A stretch of 64,000 nt of DNA from Magnaporthiopsis rhizophila (GCA_003049465.1 PYSS01000009.1:434001-498000), one strand, 5' to 3'; shown: positions 23,222 to 36,873, counted from the first letter of the stretch. Translations and numbers: made by a program. The notes: generated from the letters alone by a model not told the origin.

Positions 23222-26200
23222 ATGGCAGTCATGACCTCGCCGCCGCAGTCGCAGCCGACTCTCCTCGAACAGAAGGCCGTCGTCAAGATGGCGACGCTCC
23301 CAGATGCAAAGCGCGACGAGGAGAACGGGGTCAATGGGTAAGTCGCATGCGACATCACCTTTGCGCCACATCCCATCGAAGCCCGCGTTGTGGACCAATC
23401 CTTTCTCGCTCGAAATGAAGATTATACTGACTGTAACAGACACGTGTCGCCGCCTCCGAATGGTGTCAAGTCCGCAGACCCCGAGCCTCCTGCTAAGGCC
23501 GAGACCGATTCACAGGCAGCGCCCGAGCGCGCAGCCGATTCAGCGACCGAAGCCCAGAAGGGCGATGCCATTGCGCCTAACCTCGACGCCGAGGCAAGCG
23601 CCAAGCCAACCCCCGAAAACGCAACTTCCGGCACATCCGAGGACAAGAACACGCGCGTTTCGGAGTCGCGAGACGAGCCACTCTCCCCGGCCACGAAGCC
23701 TGATATTGAATCTCCGAAAGACTCGACCCCCAGAGAGGAGGGCCAGGACTCGGAGATGGTGGATGCACCTCTTGACCAACCCACCGCCACTTCGCCCTCG
23801 GCTGGCGAAACTGCGCTGGTAGCGCAAGCTAGTCCTAGCAAAGATGTCGATGCGACACAGGCCACCGATCCTGCGCCTGGCATGGCCGCCCCGGCGGGGG
23901 GTACGCAGGACACTGCGGCCTCGACCACGGCGGAGCCGAAGCCACAGCCATCGGACTTGTCAGACCTAGTAACCGAGTCGCAAAAGTCTGCCGAGACAGC
24001 CGATACCAACATGGCCGATGCCTCCTTATCATCTACATCCAAGGTTTCTAGGGAACGCGATGAGGACCCAAGTGACGAGCCGGCTGCCAAGCGAGCGAGG
24101 ACTGAGCCTTCCGAGGTCGAGATGGAGACCCCCAAGGCTGAAGCCGACGCCCAATCTTCGGTGGAGGCTGAGCCCGCGTCTGCCCTCCAAGCCGACCTCG
24201 ACTCTGTAAAAGGCGAGGCCGAGCCTGAGACGAAGGATGTGACCGACCCTATGGACGTGGATGACGGCGGCTTTGGCTCTGACAGGGTGCCGCCGTACCC
24301 AGATGCTGAACCTGGGAATTTGATGCACACGGGTGCAGACCATGAGCCCATCCCAGAGGGCTCCATCAGGGCAATCAAAAATGTCTTGTCAGGCGTCAAG
24401 AAGACGAAGGCTGGTGCTAACTTCAAGGACTCTGTCGCGAACCTGTGGCCTGGCTTGGCAGAGTCTTACAGTGCCAAGGTGACCAATCCCATGGACATCA
24501 GCTTGATGGAGCGCAAACTGCGGTCGTCGGCATACGCCACCTTGGGCGACTTCAAAGCTGATGTGAAGCTCCTCGTTACCAATTCCGTCGCGTTCAACGG
24601 CGCTGTTCATACAGTCACAGATTCGGCCGTATCTGTGGTGGAGAATATCTGGGACCGGATGCACAAGGCCAAGGTTGAGGAGCCGTCCTCCAAAGCGCCC
24701 AAGAAGGACAAGGCTGCGAACATCAGACACACGGAGCGTTCTTCGGCCCACCAACCCCGCCCAAAGCCCACCCCGACACCTGCATATGTCGCGCCAACGG
24801 CGCCAACGGCGTCTGCCGCGTCGGCAAGCCCTACCCCGGCTCCAGCACCGTCCAAGCCTGCTGTCGACAAGACACTCTCGACCAAGGCAGGCGAAGGCTC
24901 ACTTCACGCATCACCCGCCCGCCGAGACTCGACCAAGGACGACGACCGCCCCAAGCGGCCAATTCACCCGCCCAAGAAGGACTTGGGATATGAGCCGAAG
25001 GGACCCAAGAAGAAGAAGCTCAGCCCAGAGTTGAGGTTCTGCGAAGAGGTTCTCAAGGAGCTTTTGAAGCCCAAGCACCAATTAATCAATTGGCCTTTCT
25101 TAACGCCTGTAGATGAAGTCAGGGACGGGGCCGTGGGCTACTTCTCTGTGGTCAAGAAGCCAATGGACCTGTCTACCATGGGCTCCAAACTCCATACCGG
25201 ATCATATGCGAGTGCCGAGGCCTTCAGGCAAGACTTTGAGCTGATGCTCAGCAACTGCTTCCTCTTCAACCCACCAACCACCGAAGTCAATACCGCGGGC
25301 AAGAACCTGGAGTCGTGGTTCAAGGGCAAGTGGTGTGAAATCAACAGCTATGTCGCCAAGGCGTCGGGCAAGCCCCCCCGCCGCCCCTCGGCCTCCAGTC
25401 CGAGTGCTGGTGCGAAGGACGATAGTGACGACGAGGCCGCGGCGAGCGAGGCAGAGGCAGAGGCGGAGTCTGCTCCCGAGACCAAGGAGGAGATTGAGCT
25501 TCGGAAATCGATTGATGCTCTGGAGATCAAGCTGAAGGCGACCAAGAAGGATTTGATTGAGTGCCTTAAGCAGGAGCACCCAGACATGGCCCAGGTCGAC
25601 ATCCACCACTCCATCATCAAGATGCTCAGCGAAGGTCAGGAGGAGAAGAAGAAGAAGCTGCAGGAGCTTGCTGCTAACAGGCCGCCGGCGAAGGCCAAGT
25701 CGGTGCCCAGCAAACCCAAGAAGTCAGCCTCTTCGTCTGCCGGCGCTTCAGCGGCTCCGAAGAAGCCCTCCGGGGGTTCCTCGAAGAAGAGCGGTGGGGG
25801 TTCCAGCAGCAAGAAGTCTGGGGCCAAGCGCCCCCTGACAGACGTCGAGAAGCAGGCTATTGCGAACGGCATCAACGATCTGGACGAGCCTTATATATCA
25901 CAGGCGATCGACATCATCATCAAGGACACCAAGAAACAGGTATGTTGTGACTCTTCGAATCATCCGTATCTGCAGCGCCCCAGTGCAAACTGCTAACTCG
26001 CTCGCCGCTACGTAGGAAAATGGAGATGGGGAGTTGGAACTCGAGATTGATGCGCTTTCGCTCGAGGCACTACATAAGCTCTACGATCTCATGTGCAAGG
26101 GAATTAAGGGTTTCCGGATCAAGGTTGAGAAGATCAAGGAAGAGGCTCAGGCAGCCGCTGCGCCACCGCCCCCTAATCCAGCCGCCCTTAACCAGCCGCA

Positions 26201-26402
26201 GAAGCCAAGGAAGAACAAGCCCATGGGCAAAGGCGAGCAGGAGCTGAAGATCGAGCATCTAGCCAAGCTCAAGTCTCAGTTCCGCGGCCAACGCCAAGGC
26301 AGTGGCAGTCAAGAGCCGCCTCCATCAAATGAGATGGCGTCTGCCACAGCAGAGCCCGCCCAAGCTGACGACGACAGCGACGTCAGCTCCGAGGAGGATT
26401 AA
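23222..26402 (+). CDS. BDF1: BET-family double-bromodomain protein (Bdf1-like)
   Basis: Three exons, 23222-23337, 23440-25939 and 26016-26402, splice in frame to 1,000 residues. Bromodomain 1 lies at about 345-440 (NPMDISLMERKL, acetyl-lysine Asn in SVAFNG) and bromodomain 2 at about 570-670 (NWPFLTPVD, KKPMDLSTMGSKL, Asn in CFLFNPP). An Arg/Lys-rich basic region and a Ser/Lys linker follow, then the extraterminal NET domain starts near 835 (LTDVEKQAIANGIN) and crosses the second intron (ELELEIDALSLEALHKL). The tail SDVSSEED is the acidic BET end. BET proteins read acetylated histone H4 and recruit TFIID; this one is expected in the nucleus. The N terminus of some 330 residues is acidic, Ala/Ser/Pro-rich and likely disordered. 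Bromodomain 1 lacks the usual WPF shelf (it has LWPGLAES), as in other filamentous fungi. Confidence 0.93.
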
Positions 26403-29400
26403 AAGTGCACACTCGAGCACAATCCTTCCTCCACGACCCCGTCGGACCGACCTTATGTTTTTCCGCGTTGCCATGCCCCCTCGCCTCTTATTTTGACCGA
26501 CGACACTCCCTCTCGCCGGCTTCATGACATTTACGTGTACGATAACACCGCAATAGCCTCATGCGGGATCGGAGCGGCGCCAGCTTTTAGAGGCCCACGG
26601 CGCGCCCTTGGGCCACTGGGCCACTCGATTTTGGGAGACCGCTGCCACAGCACAAGGAGCTGCTGCAGGTTGCGAGCGACACAGGTCCTCTGAACCCTTG
26701 GGAGGGTTTCAGGTCCTGGTCGTCAACTCCCTTCTCTTTTTCTTCGCGTCTCCTCGTTTCTCTCTTCTTTTTTCTTTCCTGCGAGGCGTTGTGGCAAGAG
26801 TCTGCGCCGAGGTCATTTCGGAGACTGTTGTTTCTCCAGCCTTCGATGTCATGGCAATCGGAGGCCTTGACGGCGGCGCCTCGAAGCAGGGCCCCGATAT
26901 CCTAATAATGCTGGGCGCGTCATCGATTCCGAATATGACCAGAGAACCTGGGGAGGGAGAAGCTAAGGGGCGGCAGGGAAGAGGGAGAAGGCCGTTTCGC
27001 GACATCGCTTGATGAACTCGGAATGCTCTCGTTCCTTGTGACGGGGTGGTTAGCAGGGGAAGCATCAATCTGAAGACGATTTTTTTTTCTCTTTTCTTTC
27101 TTCCATCGTTCTTCAGTCGCGTTCCCAACTGCTCGAAGTGCCCTCATTTGTCAGGGAAAAGAAACCTCTTGTAGCATAGGTTTTCTCACGTCATCTTTTT
27201 TTTTTTCTCGGCCCAATTTCTTCCTGCTTGTCGTGTTCGTTGCGCCTGGGAGGTCTGTCTGTCGACTGGCAGGGACAAAATGAAGAGTGGGAAAACCGTC
27301 GCCAATTGTGTATGTGTGTACTCGAGCAAAGACGAATATTCAAGAGTCGTTCGACAGAAGAATTGAACGACCTTGATGACACTGGGCATGCTCTGATCCC
27401 CTTTTGTTTGCCGAGAATCGCTTGACTATCGGGGAGTGTTTTGACTTGTGCCCGTGGAAAGCTTGTAGACCCATCGATGATGCGAGCTGTACGTGTAGAG
27501 TTCAGAGTGGCCGTACTGTGGCTGAGGCTCCTTTGAGGGTCATGATGTGATTGACCTTCCTCTCTTGCATCACCGCCCCGCGCTTGTGGGGCATGCTTTG
27601 GCTGGCGTGCGCTGTGGAAGGACTCTTGGGGGCGAGCAGGTAGAGGGGACAGAGAGAACGTTTAGAGAGGCAGGGGACGGTGTGTTCGGAAGGGCGAGAG
27701 GTGGAAAGTGGACTCCTCGGGTGCTTCACGTCCTGGAGCGACTTGCTCATGGGATGCGACATTTTGCTGTGGGTAGAGTTAGGAGGCACTTGGGGTAGTA
27801 ATGACGATGGATGCCTCCCGGGGAAGGGCTTCTGTGCGAGACATTTTGTCTTTTTTTCTTCTTTTTTTCTAGCACTGGCTTGTTGACTGGTCGGCCAGAC
27901 CAGTGGGTGGTGGTGTTTGGGATTTTTGTGTGCGACATGATCGCAGGCGCGCGGCAAGCAACGACAAGGGATAGGTCGGTCCTTCCCTGTGCTTTTGGGT
28001 TTTTGTTCGTATGCGAAAACAAAGCTCCTCGTACACAGGGCCGCAAGCGCCCGTGAGCGGGTTTGGTTGTCCGTTGTGGGTTATTTCGCTCGATCGGTTG
28101 ATGTGCTGGAAGAGGGGTTTGTTGATGCTCCAGGCCGGCCCCCAAAGTTGCAGGGCGGAACTGTTTCTGCCGGCATTTGCTGGGATTGTGGCGAGCGCGA
28201 AACTTGGCCCGTTAGACGGGACGACAGAGACCGGAGACGTTAGTGAGGCTGCTCGTTCCATCACGTCTCTTTTCCGGAGCGTTCGTGAGCTCGTCGGCGT
28301 CGTCGCTGTGGTGAGGCTCGGGTCTGGAGGACGGGCGGACAAGGGGGCGAATTGGTCAGCGAACTTTTGGTTTACTGTTCAACCGCGGTTGCGGATTTGT
28401 ATGCGCAAGGGGGATCTGGAAATGAACGCCGATTGGCAAACTAGACTTACTAGCCGGGGCTTGATTGACCGTGGGGAGAGAGAGGACGGTCGTGGGTTGT
28501 GGGACGATGGATGTATGGGGTTTCGTCGAAAAGCAAGGCGTTTCGGCGGTTGACTCGCATAGAGGTCAAATGTTGGCGGGTTATGCTGAAAAAAAGAAGA
28601 AAGGAGATTGCTTCCAGAGACACTCTGAGGTTGCCTTTGGCATAGCCATGCGCCTGTCGTTTTCAAGTGAAGCTCGTAGGGTGGACGCGTTGGTTGCCTG
28701 GTCTCCCAGGAGTTGTCGCGAGGACTGGGGTGCAAGATGGATCGCGGACTGGAGGGTGGGAATTTTGGCACAGGTAGGGCAGGTGCGCTGCACTGTCCGA
28801 CTGGTCTGCGCTCACCTAATGTCAGCACGCTGAGCGGCGTCAGTTGGCAGCAGCTGTGGGTGCCTGGAAACGCCCACCATCACGGGGCAGCGCATTGAGT
28901 TCAACCATTTTACTTTTTCGTTTCTTTTCCAGCAACCCAATTCGGCGTGATCGATTGTCCATACCATCCCGGATCCGAGGTTTAGGTTTAAAAGATACCC
29001 ATTCATTTATCCACAGTTATACCAACGCCTCTGGTGGCACGTCTTCATGCGATCGACTGTCGAGGAGGGTGTCCTGCCGGACCTGCGCAGCGCGAGAGCC
29101 CGACGGCCAGTGACGTCGGTCTCGCGTCTTTGATGGATTCCGGATGCACGCGGGGCCTCGGAGACGCAGCCTCGGACCTCCGGCGCTAACTGCCTGAGGA
29201 GCTACGGGCTTAAAATCCTGCACGCCATGTCGACAGCCGAGGAGATCTCTCTCTCTCGATGATCAACCGAGACCAGCCGTAGCAAATAAGACGTCCATTT
29301 ATTTTATCCATCCCTCTGCGTGCCTGCAAAACCTTCTCATCCGGTTCATTTCCGCTGCCGGCGCCAAATCCTGCGTGGCGACAAGACTGCCGAATAGACG

Positions 29401-29414
29401 TGAGCGAATCGACA
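26403..29414. other. Intergenic, 3.0 kb, nothing recognised
   Basis: Between co-oriented genes. Holds the 3' flank of the bromodomain gene, several T runs (near 27,080 and 27,195) and short unconserved frames. No RNA gene or repeat was identified. Confidence 0.45.
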
Positions 29415-29937
29415 ATGCTGGGACGCACGCTTCTCACCATCGACTGCGTCGGTCTGCTGTTTGGCGCCGTCATCGCCGACTTCAACGAGACCCACATCTA
29501 CAACCCACGATGGCCTCCCCATGCGAAGTAGGTCCCAGCCGTGGAGGTCATTTGATGATAGTACACAGCATATGCAGTTAGAGCGGGTTCCTGACGTAGA
29601 TGACGCGCCGCCGCCGTCGGACAGGTTCCACAACGGTCAGAGCATGAGCCTCTCGGTCATCCTGGGGGTCGCGACCCTCTTTTTCACTTGGCGACCCTAC
29701 CTCTCGGTCCGTTCGGGTCCACGCGCCGTGTCGCCCGAGCTGTCGCGGGACTCGCTCCGGGTCGCGGCCTTCACGGGCTCCATCTACTGGATCGCCGGCC
29801 TGGCCGCCTACTTCTTCCCAGGGAGCGACGGCCTGGACCCGGAGTTTGGAGGGCCGGGGTTCCCGCAGAAGTGGATATTCATGGGCTTTGGCCTTTGCGG
29901 CCTGCTGGGCGGCACGGTGCTGGCGCCGAGGAAGTGA
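29415..29937 (+). CDS. Small multi-pass membrane protein, function unknown
   Basis: Two exons, 29415-29527 and 29625-29937, separated by an intron with donor GTAGGT and acceptor GGACAG, give 141 residues. Four hydrophobic segments are visible: LLTIDCVGLLFGAVIADF, SLSVILGVATLFFTW, FTGSIYWIAGLAAYFF and WIFMGFGLCGLLGGTV. The junction restores YNPRWPPHAKFHNGQ, a motif I associate with a family of small fungal membrane proteins that has no established function. The short loop after helix 1 carries conserved-looking charged and aromatic residues (NETHIYNPRW). The last residues, APRK, are basic. Confidence 0.82.
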
Positions 29938-32352
29938 GGCAGTCCTGTACTGGGACGCACGTTCGAACGCCCTTGGATTGACCGCACTATAATTGTCGCA
30001 CCTGAGAGATTCGCGGATAGATAAACGAAGATGGCAAAAGATGGAGGCTTGGACAGCTCCAATCCCGCAAAACAGCCAAGGTGTGAGCAAAATCATGACG
30101 ACGGGTTGTGGGCGCCTTGTTGTATCAACCCGGTTTCGGTCTTGGAGCCCGATCGAATTTCTCTTTTTCCCAGACTGACCGAGGGGGCAGAGGGACCGGC
30201 CGAGCCACGTCGCAAAGTCCCACGCCAGCCCCTTTATCGCCTGTTTCAAAAATCCAATTTCAGAGCTCTATATGAACCTATGTAGGGCATAAATGAGTTC
30301 AATTGGGATGAGGTCGGAATGTGGGTGGAAGAGCTCATGTGAACGAAGGCATGGCCATTGTAATAGAGGCTCCACTGCCCACGACCCATCCGCTCTTGTC
30401 CCGGCTGGGGATTTGTTTCCCCAGCCTACTCGACCGCCTCGAGCAGCTCATAGCAGCAGCTCTGGTCGCTTACGGCTACACACAGAACAATCCGGCAACC
30501 GCTCGCCGTGCCGTCTTTGCCGGGTGCCTGGGCTAGCAAGAGAAGCGTCGCTCCACACCATCAGAATTACCTATGCCACGCTTTGCCAAGCCGGGAGGAG
30601 CCCCGCGCCAAAGAAAAACACGCCGGTTGGTGGAACCCCTAGACTGGCGATGGAAAAACTGCTGGTGGATGACGACGCTTTTGTTGGGGGTTCACAATAG
30701 CCCCTTTCTCTTCCCATCTGGTTGGCCGAAGCTGTTGCAGCTACACACCATCAATGTGCTCGTCCTTCCTTTGTTTTCCGCTGCGCCTCGAAGCACACGG
30801 ACGCCCTGCCATCTCAAAATGGGCCACCTGCCAGGGTGGGAGGAACCAAAAAGCACCCTTCCCCGCTAGACCTTCTTCGGGACCTGCCAGGGGTCGACCC
30901 TGTGAGGTGAGGGCTGGGCTGCTGGGATTCCGCAATCTTGAAAGTTGCTCCCCCGCTGGCTATTCAACCCTTTTCTTCTCGTAATCGGGGCGGACGCGCT
31001 ACTCATGGTGGCTCATCCCTCTGGGACGCGCAATCCCCTATTCTCGCTACCCCAGTTTAGCTTACTGCGATCGTCCCGGAATACCCGTTTCGCTGCTGAT
31101 CTCTTTTTCGTCTGGATGGGATGGATCGGAGGAGTGGGTGGTGCGTCTGGCCACTCACAGGACGAAAAGCTGCGGCATCGTTAGCCGCCAAGATCTTCAA
31201 CGGGGTTGGCTTGCACGTTTCGGCCTCATTTACCGTTGTCGACTCTGGCGAGCATCACTCCTCTCTTTCCACACTGGCAGGAACGGATTTGTCCATTTCC
31301 CCAAAAAAGGACTGAAGAAGAGAGGCCGGCAGACGACCGTTCCAGACCACAGGCGGCCCTTGTGTTTGCGACCTCTTGGCATCTGCTCTGGCAGTTTCAA
31401 AAATCTACATGTCACCCGGCTTGGCCCAGGCGAGGATCAAACAGATGGCACTCCACGCGCCTATGCTATGCACAGAAGCCCCGTACTGCTACAGTACTTG
31501 CTGTGCGCACAGGCACACCCGCATTATTGCTTCTCTTCGCCCTGCGGTTCGGCTTCACTCGCCGCACAGCACACACAACACCCCCTTGTGCTCCTCACGG
31601 GCCAAGTCGAACCCGCTCCACCGGGACACCCACACAAACCTGCCCATCCGCGGCTCGTCCATCATCGTCCCACCCCCCTTGGTTACAAAAGTTCCAATCT
31701 GTGCACCCCTTACCTCGGGACGTTTGTCTACCCTGCCTGGGAAGTTCCTTGGTGGTGGCATCCACTCTCTGTCCTTGGTCGGGGGACCTGACCTAGCGGG
31801 TCCACATGGCGCACGCTTTGTCCGCGAGGGTGAGTGCCCTCCCCTGCTGGCCTACCTTTCCATGCTTCCTGATAAGCCTGGGGTTCCTGCTTCTTCTATA
31901 CGCAGTTCATCCCAACTAGACTTGTTGACCACATGTTGCGTTGCTATTGTGGTTAATAAGGGTTCTTTCTGTCTTGTGGTCGTCCTGCTCTGTCTGGGAT
32001 TGTCGCTCTTTTTTTTTTCTGTCGTTAACTCCCCGTAAACGAGTAAGTGCCCTGGCTCGCTTTCCTTAGGATCAACCATAGCCCCGAGGGTCTCCTGGAG
32101 GAGGCCGACTAGAGCGTGACCCCAAGACATCCCGAGATCCTCACAGTCCGTCTGGCGGGGTATTCGACGCTCGGGGTCATCCACGCAGTGCCGGTTCGTC
32201 AGCCGTTGATAAAGGAGGTGGAATCGAGGGACTTCCGACTACCGACAGTGGGATCCCCGAAAAGAGGAGGGAGTGTCCCAATGGTGTGTTAGGGGTCGAA
32301 ACGAAGTTGAAGGAATTACAATCGGCCGCCGCCGGCACCCCAAACCGCGGCC
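29938..32352. other. Intergenic, 2.4 kb, nothing recognised
   Basis: Contains overlapping open frames of up to about 220 codons around 31,140-32,040, but they overlap each other in different frames and show no family signature or coding-like composition. Treated as promoter and spacer. Confidence 0.45.
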
Positions 32353-34186
32353 ATGATCGCAAACGGCTCGCCCTACGGCCAACACACCTCGCCGGATGGA
32401 CCCATGTGCTCGAGTCGCCCTGGTGTTCACGCCCTCCTGGCATGGCTGTCCACCAGACTCCTCCGCGGCGGACCCCGTCTGCTACTCCAGGTCGCCGCCT
32501 GCATCCTGGTCATCTATCTCCTCAGCACGACGCTGCCCCAGCGTGCCGCTGATGTCACCCTCGGCAGCGGCTACAGTGCTCTATGGAAGTGGGCGGGAAG
32601 CAGAACGGGTGGCGGGTCAGCTGCTGACGACGGGAGCGTGGGCGGCGGGCTGAGGGTCGTTGTCTTTGGCGCCAGTGATATGGCAGCCATCCCGGACGAG
32701 GAGGACGCCACGGCTGAGACGACGTGGGCGGAGGCAATGTGCACCGAGGTGAGTATCCCCGCCTTTTGTGGCAGTGCAGAGAGATGTTCTGGACTGAAAA
32801 AAACTGAGTGCTTAGCTGGATTGCTCGACGTACATATCACTCGCCCCAAAAGCGCCGTCTCGCGCTCTTTCGTCAAACACTCTCTACGCCTCAGTGGCCC
32901 TGCCCAAGTCTAATGATACGGACCTGGAGAGGTCGATGCCACCGGGGCTCGACTACTCCTTCTACCCAGAGGTGTTCCCGGTGCCGTCGGACGTGCCCGA
33001 CTTCAGCCAGCAGGTGACCGACTTCCTGGCTCGGCCGCGGCCTAAACTCCTTCCCAGGGAGACGCTCTGGGTCTTCAACTTTGGCCACTGGGACATTTGG
33101 AATATGGCCGCTCTGCCTCTGAAGACCAGCCAGCCTGTCGTCGAGGCCATGGTGGACGACGTTATCCTCAACATCGAGAGGCTGTACAGTGCTGCCATGG
33201 ACGACAAGTCCATTGCGCACTCGGATTTTCTGCTGTACAATTCGACCGCGGCCAGCAAGGCTGCGGAGGCGACCAAGGGAGGGAAACCTACGACGGCGGC
33301 GGGAGACGCGCAGCCGGCGCTAGCAGCAGAAGTCCAGACGGGCGCGAAGGATGAGCCGGAAGAGAAGGAGGTGTTCCGGATCGTGGTGCCCATGATCTTC
33401 GACCAGACGCTCGCACCGGGCTGGAGGACAGAGCGGCCCAACGTGCCAGCGCCGCACTCCAAGGCAGAGCAGCAGCGCAATGCTGCAACTCTCACGGATC
33501 TCTGGAACGCGAAGCTGCAGATGGCCATCATGGAGTGGGCCAAGAAGGAGAACCCGAAGCCGGAAGATAAGGCGCCGGCTGCTGCCGACGCAAATGGACC
33601 TCAGCCGCTCTCGCGGCGGACATACGAGAAGACGAAAGATGGAGATGCTCAGCCCAACACCGCGGACGCACCCTCTTTCAGGATGATCAGCCGCAGGGCT
33701 GAGAAGGCGCAGCAGCAGCAACAGCAGACACCCCCACCCCCACCAAAGGTCTACCCGTTGCGCGACGCCATCATATACGACCTGCAGGAGTACATGACCG
33801 AGATCATGGTGGAGCGGCAGCTGCGCAACGTCCAGTACGTCGACCAGAACGGGCTCGGCGGCAAGCCCGAGTCGCAGGGGTTCCGCGATGTCGCGACGCC
33901 CTGCGTCCAGCGCGCCGCGGCTATCAAGGCACCACCACCACCACCGCCGCCGCCGTCATCGCCACCATCCATGCGGACGACCAAGAGGGGCGAGTCCGGC
34001 AACAACAAGCCAGCGGCGGGCGAGGTCTGCGACAACCCGCGCGAGCGCCTGTTCTACATGGCGCTGACGCTGTCGCCGCGCGCCGTCAACGAGATCGGCC
34101 GGGAGATCGCGGAGCTGGTTGTCGAGAACCACACGCTCCGGGAGTACTGGGACTCGGTGGAGGAGAACTCTGCGAGTCGACACTAG
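32353..34186 (+). CDS. Conserved fungal type II membrane protein with weak SGNH-hydrolase-like motifs
   Basis: Two exons, 32353-32748 and 32816-34186, join across a 67-base intron (GTGAGT...CTTAG) to 588 residues. The join gives an open reading through DCSTYISLAP into TLYASVALPKS; a CAG nearer the downstream frame (32894) is out of phase. A single hydrophobic helix (residues about 45-62, LLLQVAACILVIYLLS) suggests a signal anchor with the bulk lumenal or outside. The lumenal part has VVVFGASD near its start and VFNFGHWDIWN further on, which resemble, only loosely, SGNH blocks I and III. A Gln/Pro run (QQQQQQTPPPPP) and a longer Pro run lie in variable loops. Enzyme activity is not established; it could instead be a non-catalytic relative. 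Confidence 0.82.
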
Positions 34187-35120
34187 GGATCTGGCCGCTT
34201 CCATCTTGGCCAATAACGATATGCCTCTATTTTTCATGATCTACCTACTTAGTATTTTATTTATTCCCTTGCGTCGCATACGTCGTCCATTTTTTCTTCG
34301 GCCCCTGTGTGGTTGCCACTATTTGCACCCCAGGGCTAGCCTATTTCTTTTTGTTTGGGGGAAACACATACTTGCATGTGTATGGTCGACGCGGTTGTTG
34401 CATTGGGCGGCGTCTTGGGGCATTGGACCTTTTTTGCCAGACAATATAGATTTCTGGACTACAATCCGACAGGATATTATTTTTTTTTTTTTTTTTTTTC
34501 CATCCACAAAACACGCTTGACATTGACATTCCTTATGTCCGTCCCTATCGCACGAAATGTCCCTCGCGCACTGGCAGCTCTGCAAAACTCCCGCACCTTT
34601 CAACACCGAATCCCGCACCGCCAAGCCTTACATCACCACTGAGCCAAGACGAGAACCAAACCCCTCACGCCCCTCTTCATCCAGACCCGAGTGCCGATCG
34701 TCTGCTGGAGCTGGGGAGGGTTGCAACCAAGGCCACAGTCGAGATCTTGCGTGCTCGTCTTGGCACTTGGTCGTGGTGGTGAGGTGACGGTCGAGAGGGG
34801 GGCTACGTCACAAGGTTCTGTCAGTCCTCCCATCTCTTGTTGCTGCGTCTGCGGGCGTTTAAGACGAACCTTCCCCGCCGGATTCCTGGATGATTGCCCA
34901 ACCGCATCTTTTGACGTGAGGTCTTCCGATCTTTTTATCGGACGGCGTTGACAAGGACGGTTCTGCCCTGAGAATTCCCCATCTCGGTTTGCTCCATGAG
35001 GGTTTGTGCGGGACCGATTTCCCCATTTCACCCCACGACATCTCCCTCGTCTCTGATCTGTATCGACAAGCAAAACAGGGAACCTTGGATTACAAGGACC
35101 TAGATAGGTAGGCGGCAGCA
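34187..35120. other. Intergenic with a long T tract
   Basis: 3' flank of the membrane protein gene and promoter of the MFS gene. A T run of about 20 lies at 34,479-34,499. Nothing else recognised. Confidence 0.45.
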
Positions 35121-36761
35121 ATGACGGATTCAGCCGAGGAGAAGAAGCCGCCTGCGCCGGCGCACCACGACGACGGCTCGTCACGCGCCGCCACCCAGAC
35201 CCAGACACCGAGGAACGAGAAGAACGACGTGGCCGAACAGCCGCCGCTGCCGTCGTCATCGTCCGGGTCGGGCGCCGGCGACGAAGCGCCGGTCGTGGAC
35301 GTGGACGGGGAGACGGAGCGGCGGGTGCTGCGCAAGCTGGACGTGCGCATCATCCCCATCTGCGTCTGGATCTACCTCATGAACATGATGGACCGCGTCA
35401 ACATCGGCAACGGGCGGCTGTTTGGGCTCGAGGAGGACCTGGGGCTGCAGGGCGATCAGTTCCAGCTGGCTGTTGGTGTGCTGTTTATTACTTATTGTGT
35501 AGGTTATTTTTCTTCTGCTTCTACCGTCTTTCGCGTCTGACACACCCGAAACCAGCTCTTCGAAGCCCCTTCCAACATGGTCATCAAGCGCCTCCAACCC
35601 GCCCGATACCTAGCCGGCCTCGTGCTGGCCTGGGGCATCGTGGCAACATTAACAGCCTGGGTGACCAACCTAGCCGGTTTGATCGCCTGCCGTCTGCTCC
35701 TGGGCCTGTTCGAGGCCGGGCTGTTCCCGGGCGTGGTGCTCTACTTTACCATGTTCTACGGCAAGCGCAGCATCGGCACTCGCATCGCTTACTTCTTCGC
35801 CACGTCGGCCTTCTCGGGCGTGGCCGGCGGCTTAGTAGCCTACGCCATCGGCGCCCATCTCGACGGCGCCCTGGGCTGGCGCGCCTGGCGCTGGATCGTG
35901 GTCGTCAACGGCGTGCCCACCATCCTGACGGGCCTCGCCGTGCCGCTCCTGCTGCCCAACTCGCCCGCCACCGCGTCGTTCCTCACGCCCGCAGAGAAGG
36001 AGACGCTGGCGCTCATGCGGCAGCGCGAGCTGGGGGGCGGTCGCCGCGCGCGCAACGCCGACGAGCTCGACTGGCGCGACGTGCGCGACGGGTTCCGGGA
36101 CCCGACGCTGTGGCTCTTCTGCGTGGTGCAGTACTGCGTCAACAACATGCTCTACTCCTTCTCCGTCTTCCTACCCACAATCATCCACGGCCTGGGCACG
36201 TGGGATGGCGCCGCGGCGCAGGCGCTGACGGCGCCCGTGTACGCCGCCGGCGCGGCCACGTACCTCGTCAACGCGCGCCTGAGCGACCGCACGCAGCGCC
36301 GCGGCGTCTTCGCCATGGGCGCCATGACGACGTCCATCGCCGGGTACGGCCTGCTGGTGGCCAACGCGGGCACGGCGACGTCGTATGCCGGATGCTTCCT
36401 CGTGTCCATGGGCCTGTACAGCGTCGGCGGCATCATGCTGGCATGGGTCATGGTTAACAACCCGCGCTACGGGAAGAGGGCCATCACGTCGGGCATGCAG
36501 CTGACGGTGGGAAACGCGGCTGGCGTGGCGTCGTCGTACATGTTCGAGAGCAGGTATGCGCCTAGGTTTTACCCCGGGTACGGCGCTACCATCGGGCTGC
36601 TGGTGCTGGGGCTGGCGTGCATCGTGGCGCTGTATTGTGTTTTTAGGTGGGAGAATAGGAGGCGCGCGAGGGGGGAGCTGGATTGGAGAGTTGAGGGGAA
36701 GACGGAGGAGGAGGTCATGGAACTGGGGGAGAGGAGTCCTTATTTTCGGTTTACCGTGTAG
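35121..36761 (+). CDS. MFS transporter, anion:cation symporter (allantoate permease-like) family
   Basis: Exons 35121-35498 and 35556-36761 join (TGT|GTAGGT...ACCAG|CTC) to 527 residues. The first 60 residues are a Pro/Ser/Gln-rich cytosolic tail. After it come family hallmarks: RRVLRKLDVRIIPICVW before helix 1, MNMMDRVNIGNGRLFGLEEDL after it, CLFEAPSNMVIKRLQP across the intron, and RLLLGLFEAGLFPGVVLYF in the fourth helix area. About twelve hydrophobic segments are present in all, with a long central loop near REKE-type residues (TPAEKETLALMRQRE). Relatives carry organic anions such as nicotinate, pantothenate, allantoate or ureidosuccinate with protons; the substrate here cannot be read from sequence. 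Its 3' end faces a second transporter of the same family, 112 bases from that gene's ancestral stop. Confidence 0.92.
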
Positions 36762-36873
36762 GTGAAGAGCAGAGAGGAGGCTAGGGTGGGCGAGGACGTT
36801 CGTTTGTGGTCTTTATTTAGGCCCAGGATGTAGGCGATACAAAAGATCCCTTGGCCCTGCCCGGACTGCCGGC

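Noticed and set aside
28011..28553. 180-codon frame in the 26.4-29.4 kb gap
   Set aside because: No recognisable domain, poor codon pattern, overlapped by other random frames on both strands.
31138..32038. Overlapping frames of 196-220 codons
   Set aside because: Three frames overlap each other and none shows conservation-type motifs or splice structure.
32893..32895. CAG at 32894 as the acceptor for the 32353 gene
   Set aside because: Out of phase with the upstream exon; TTAG at 32815 gives a continuous open frame and a normal 67-base intron.
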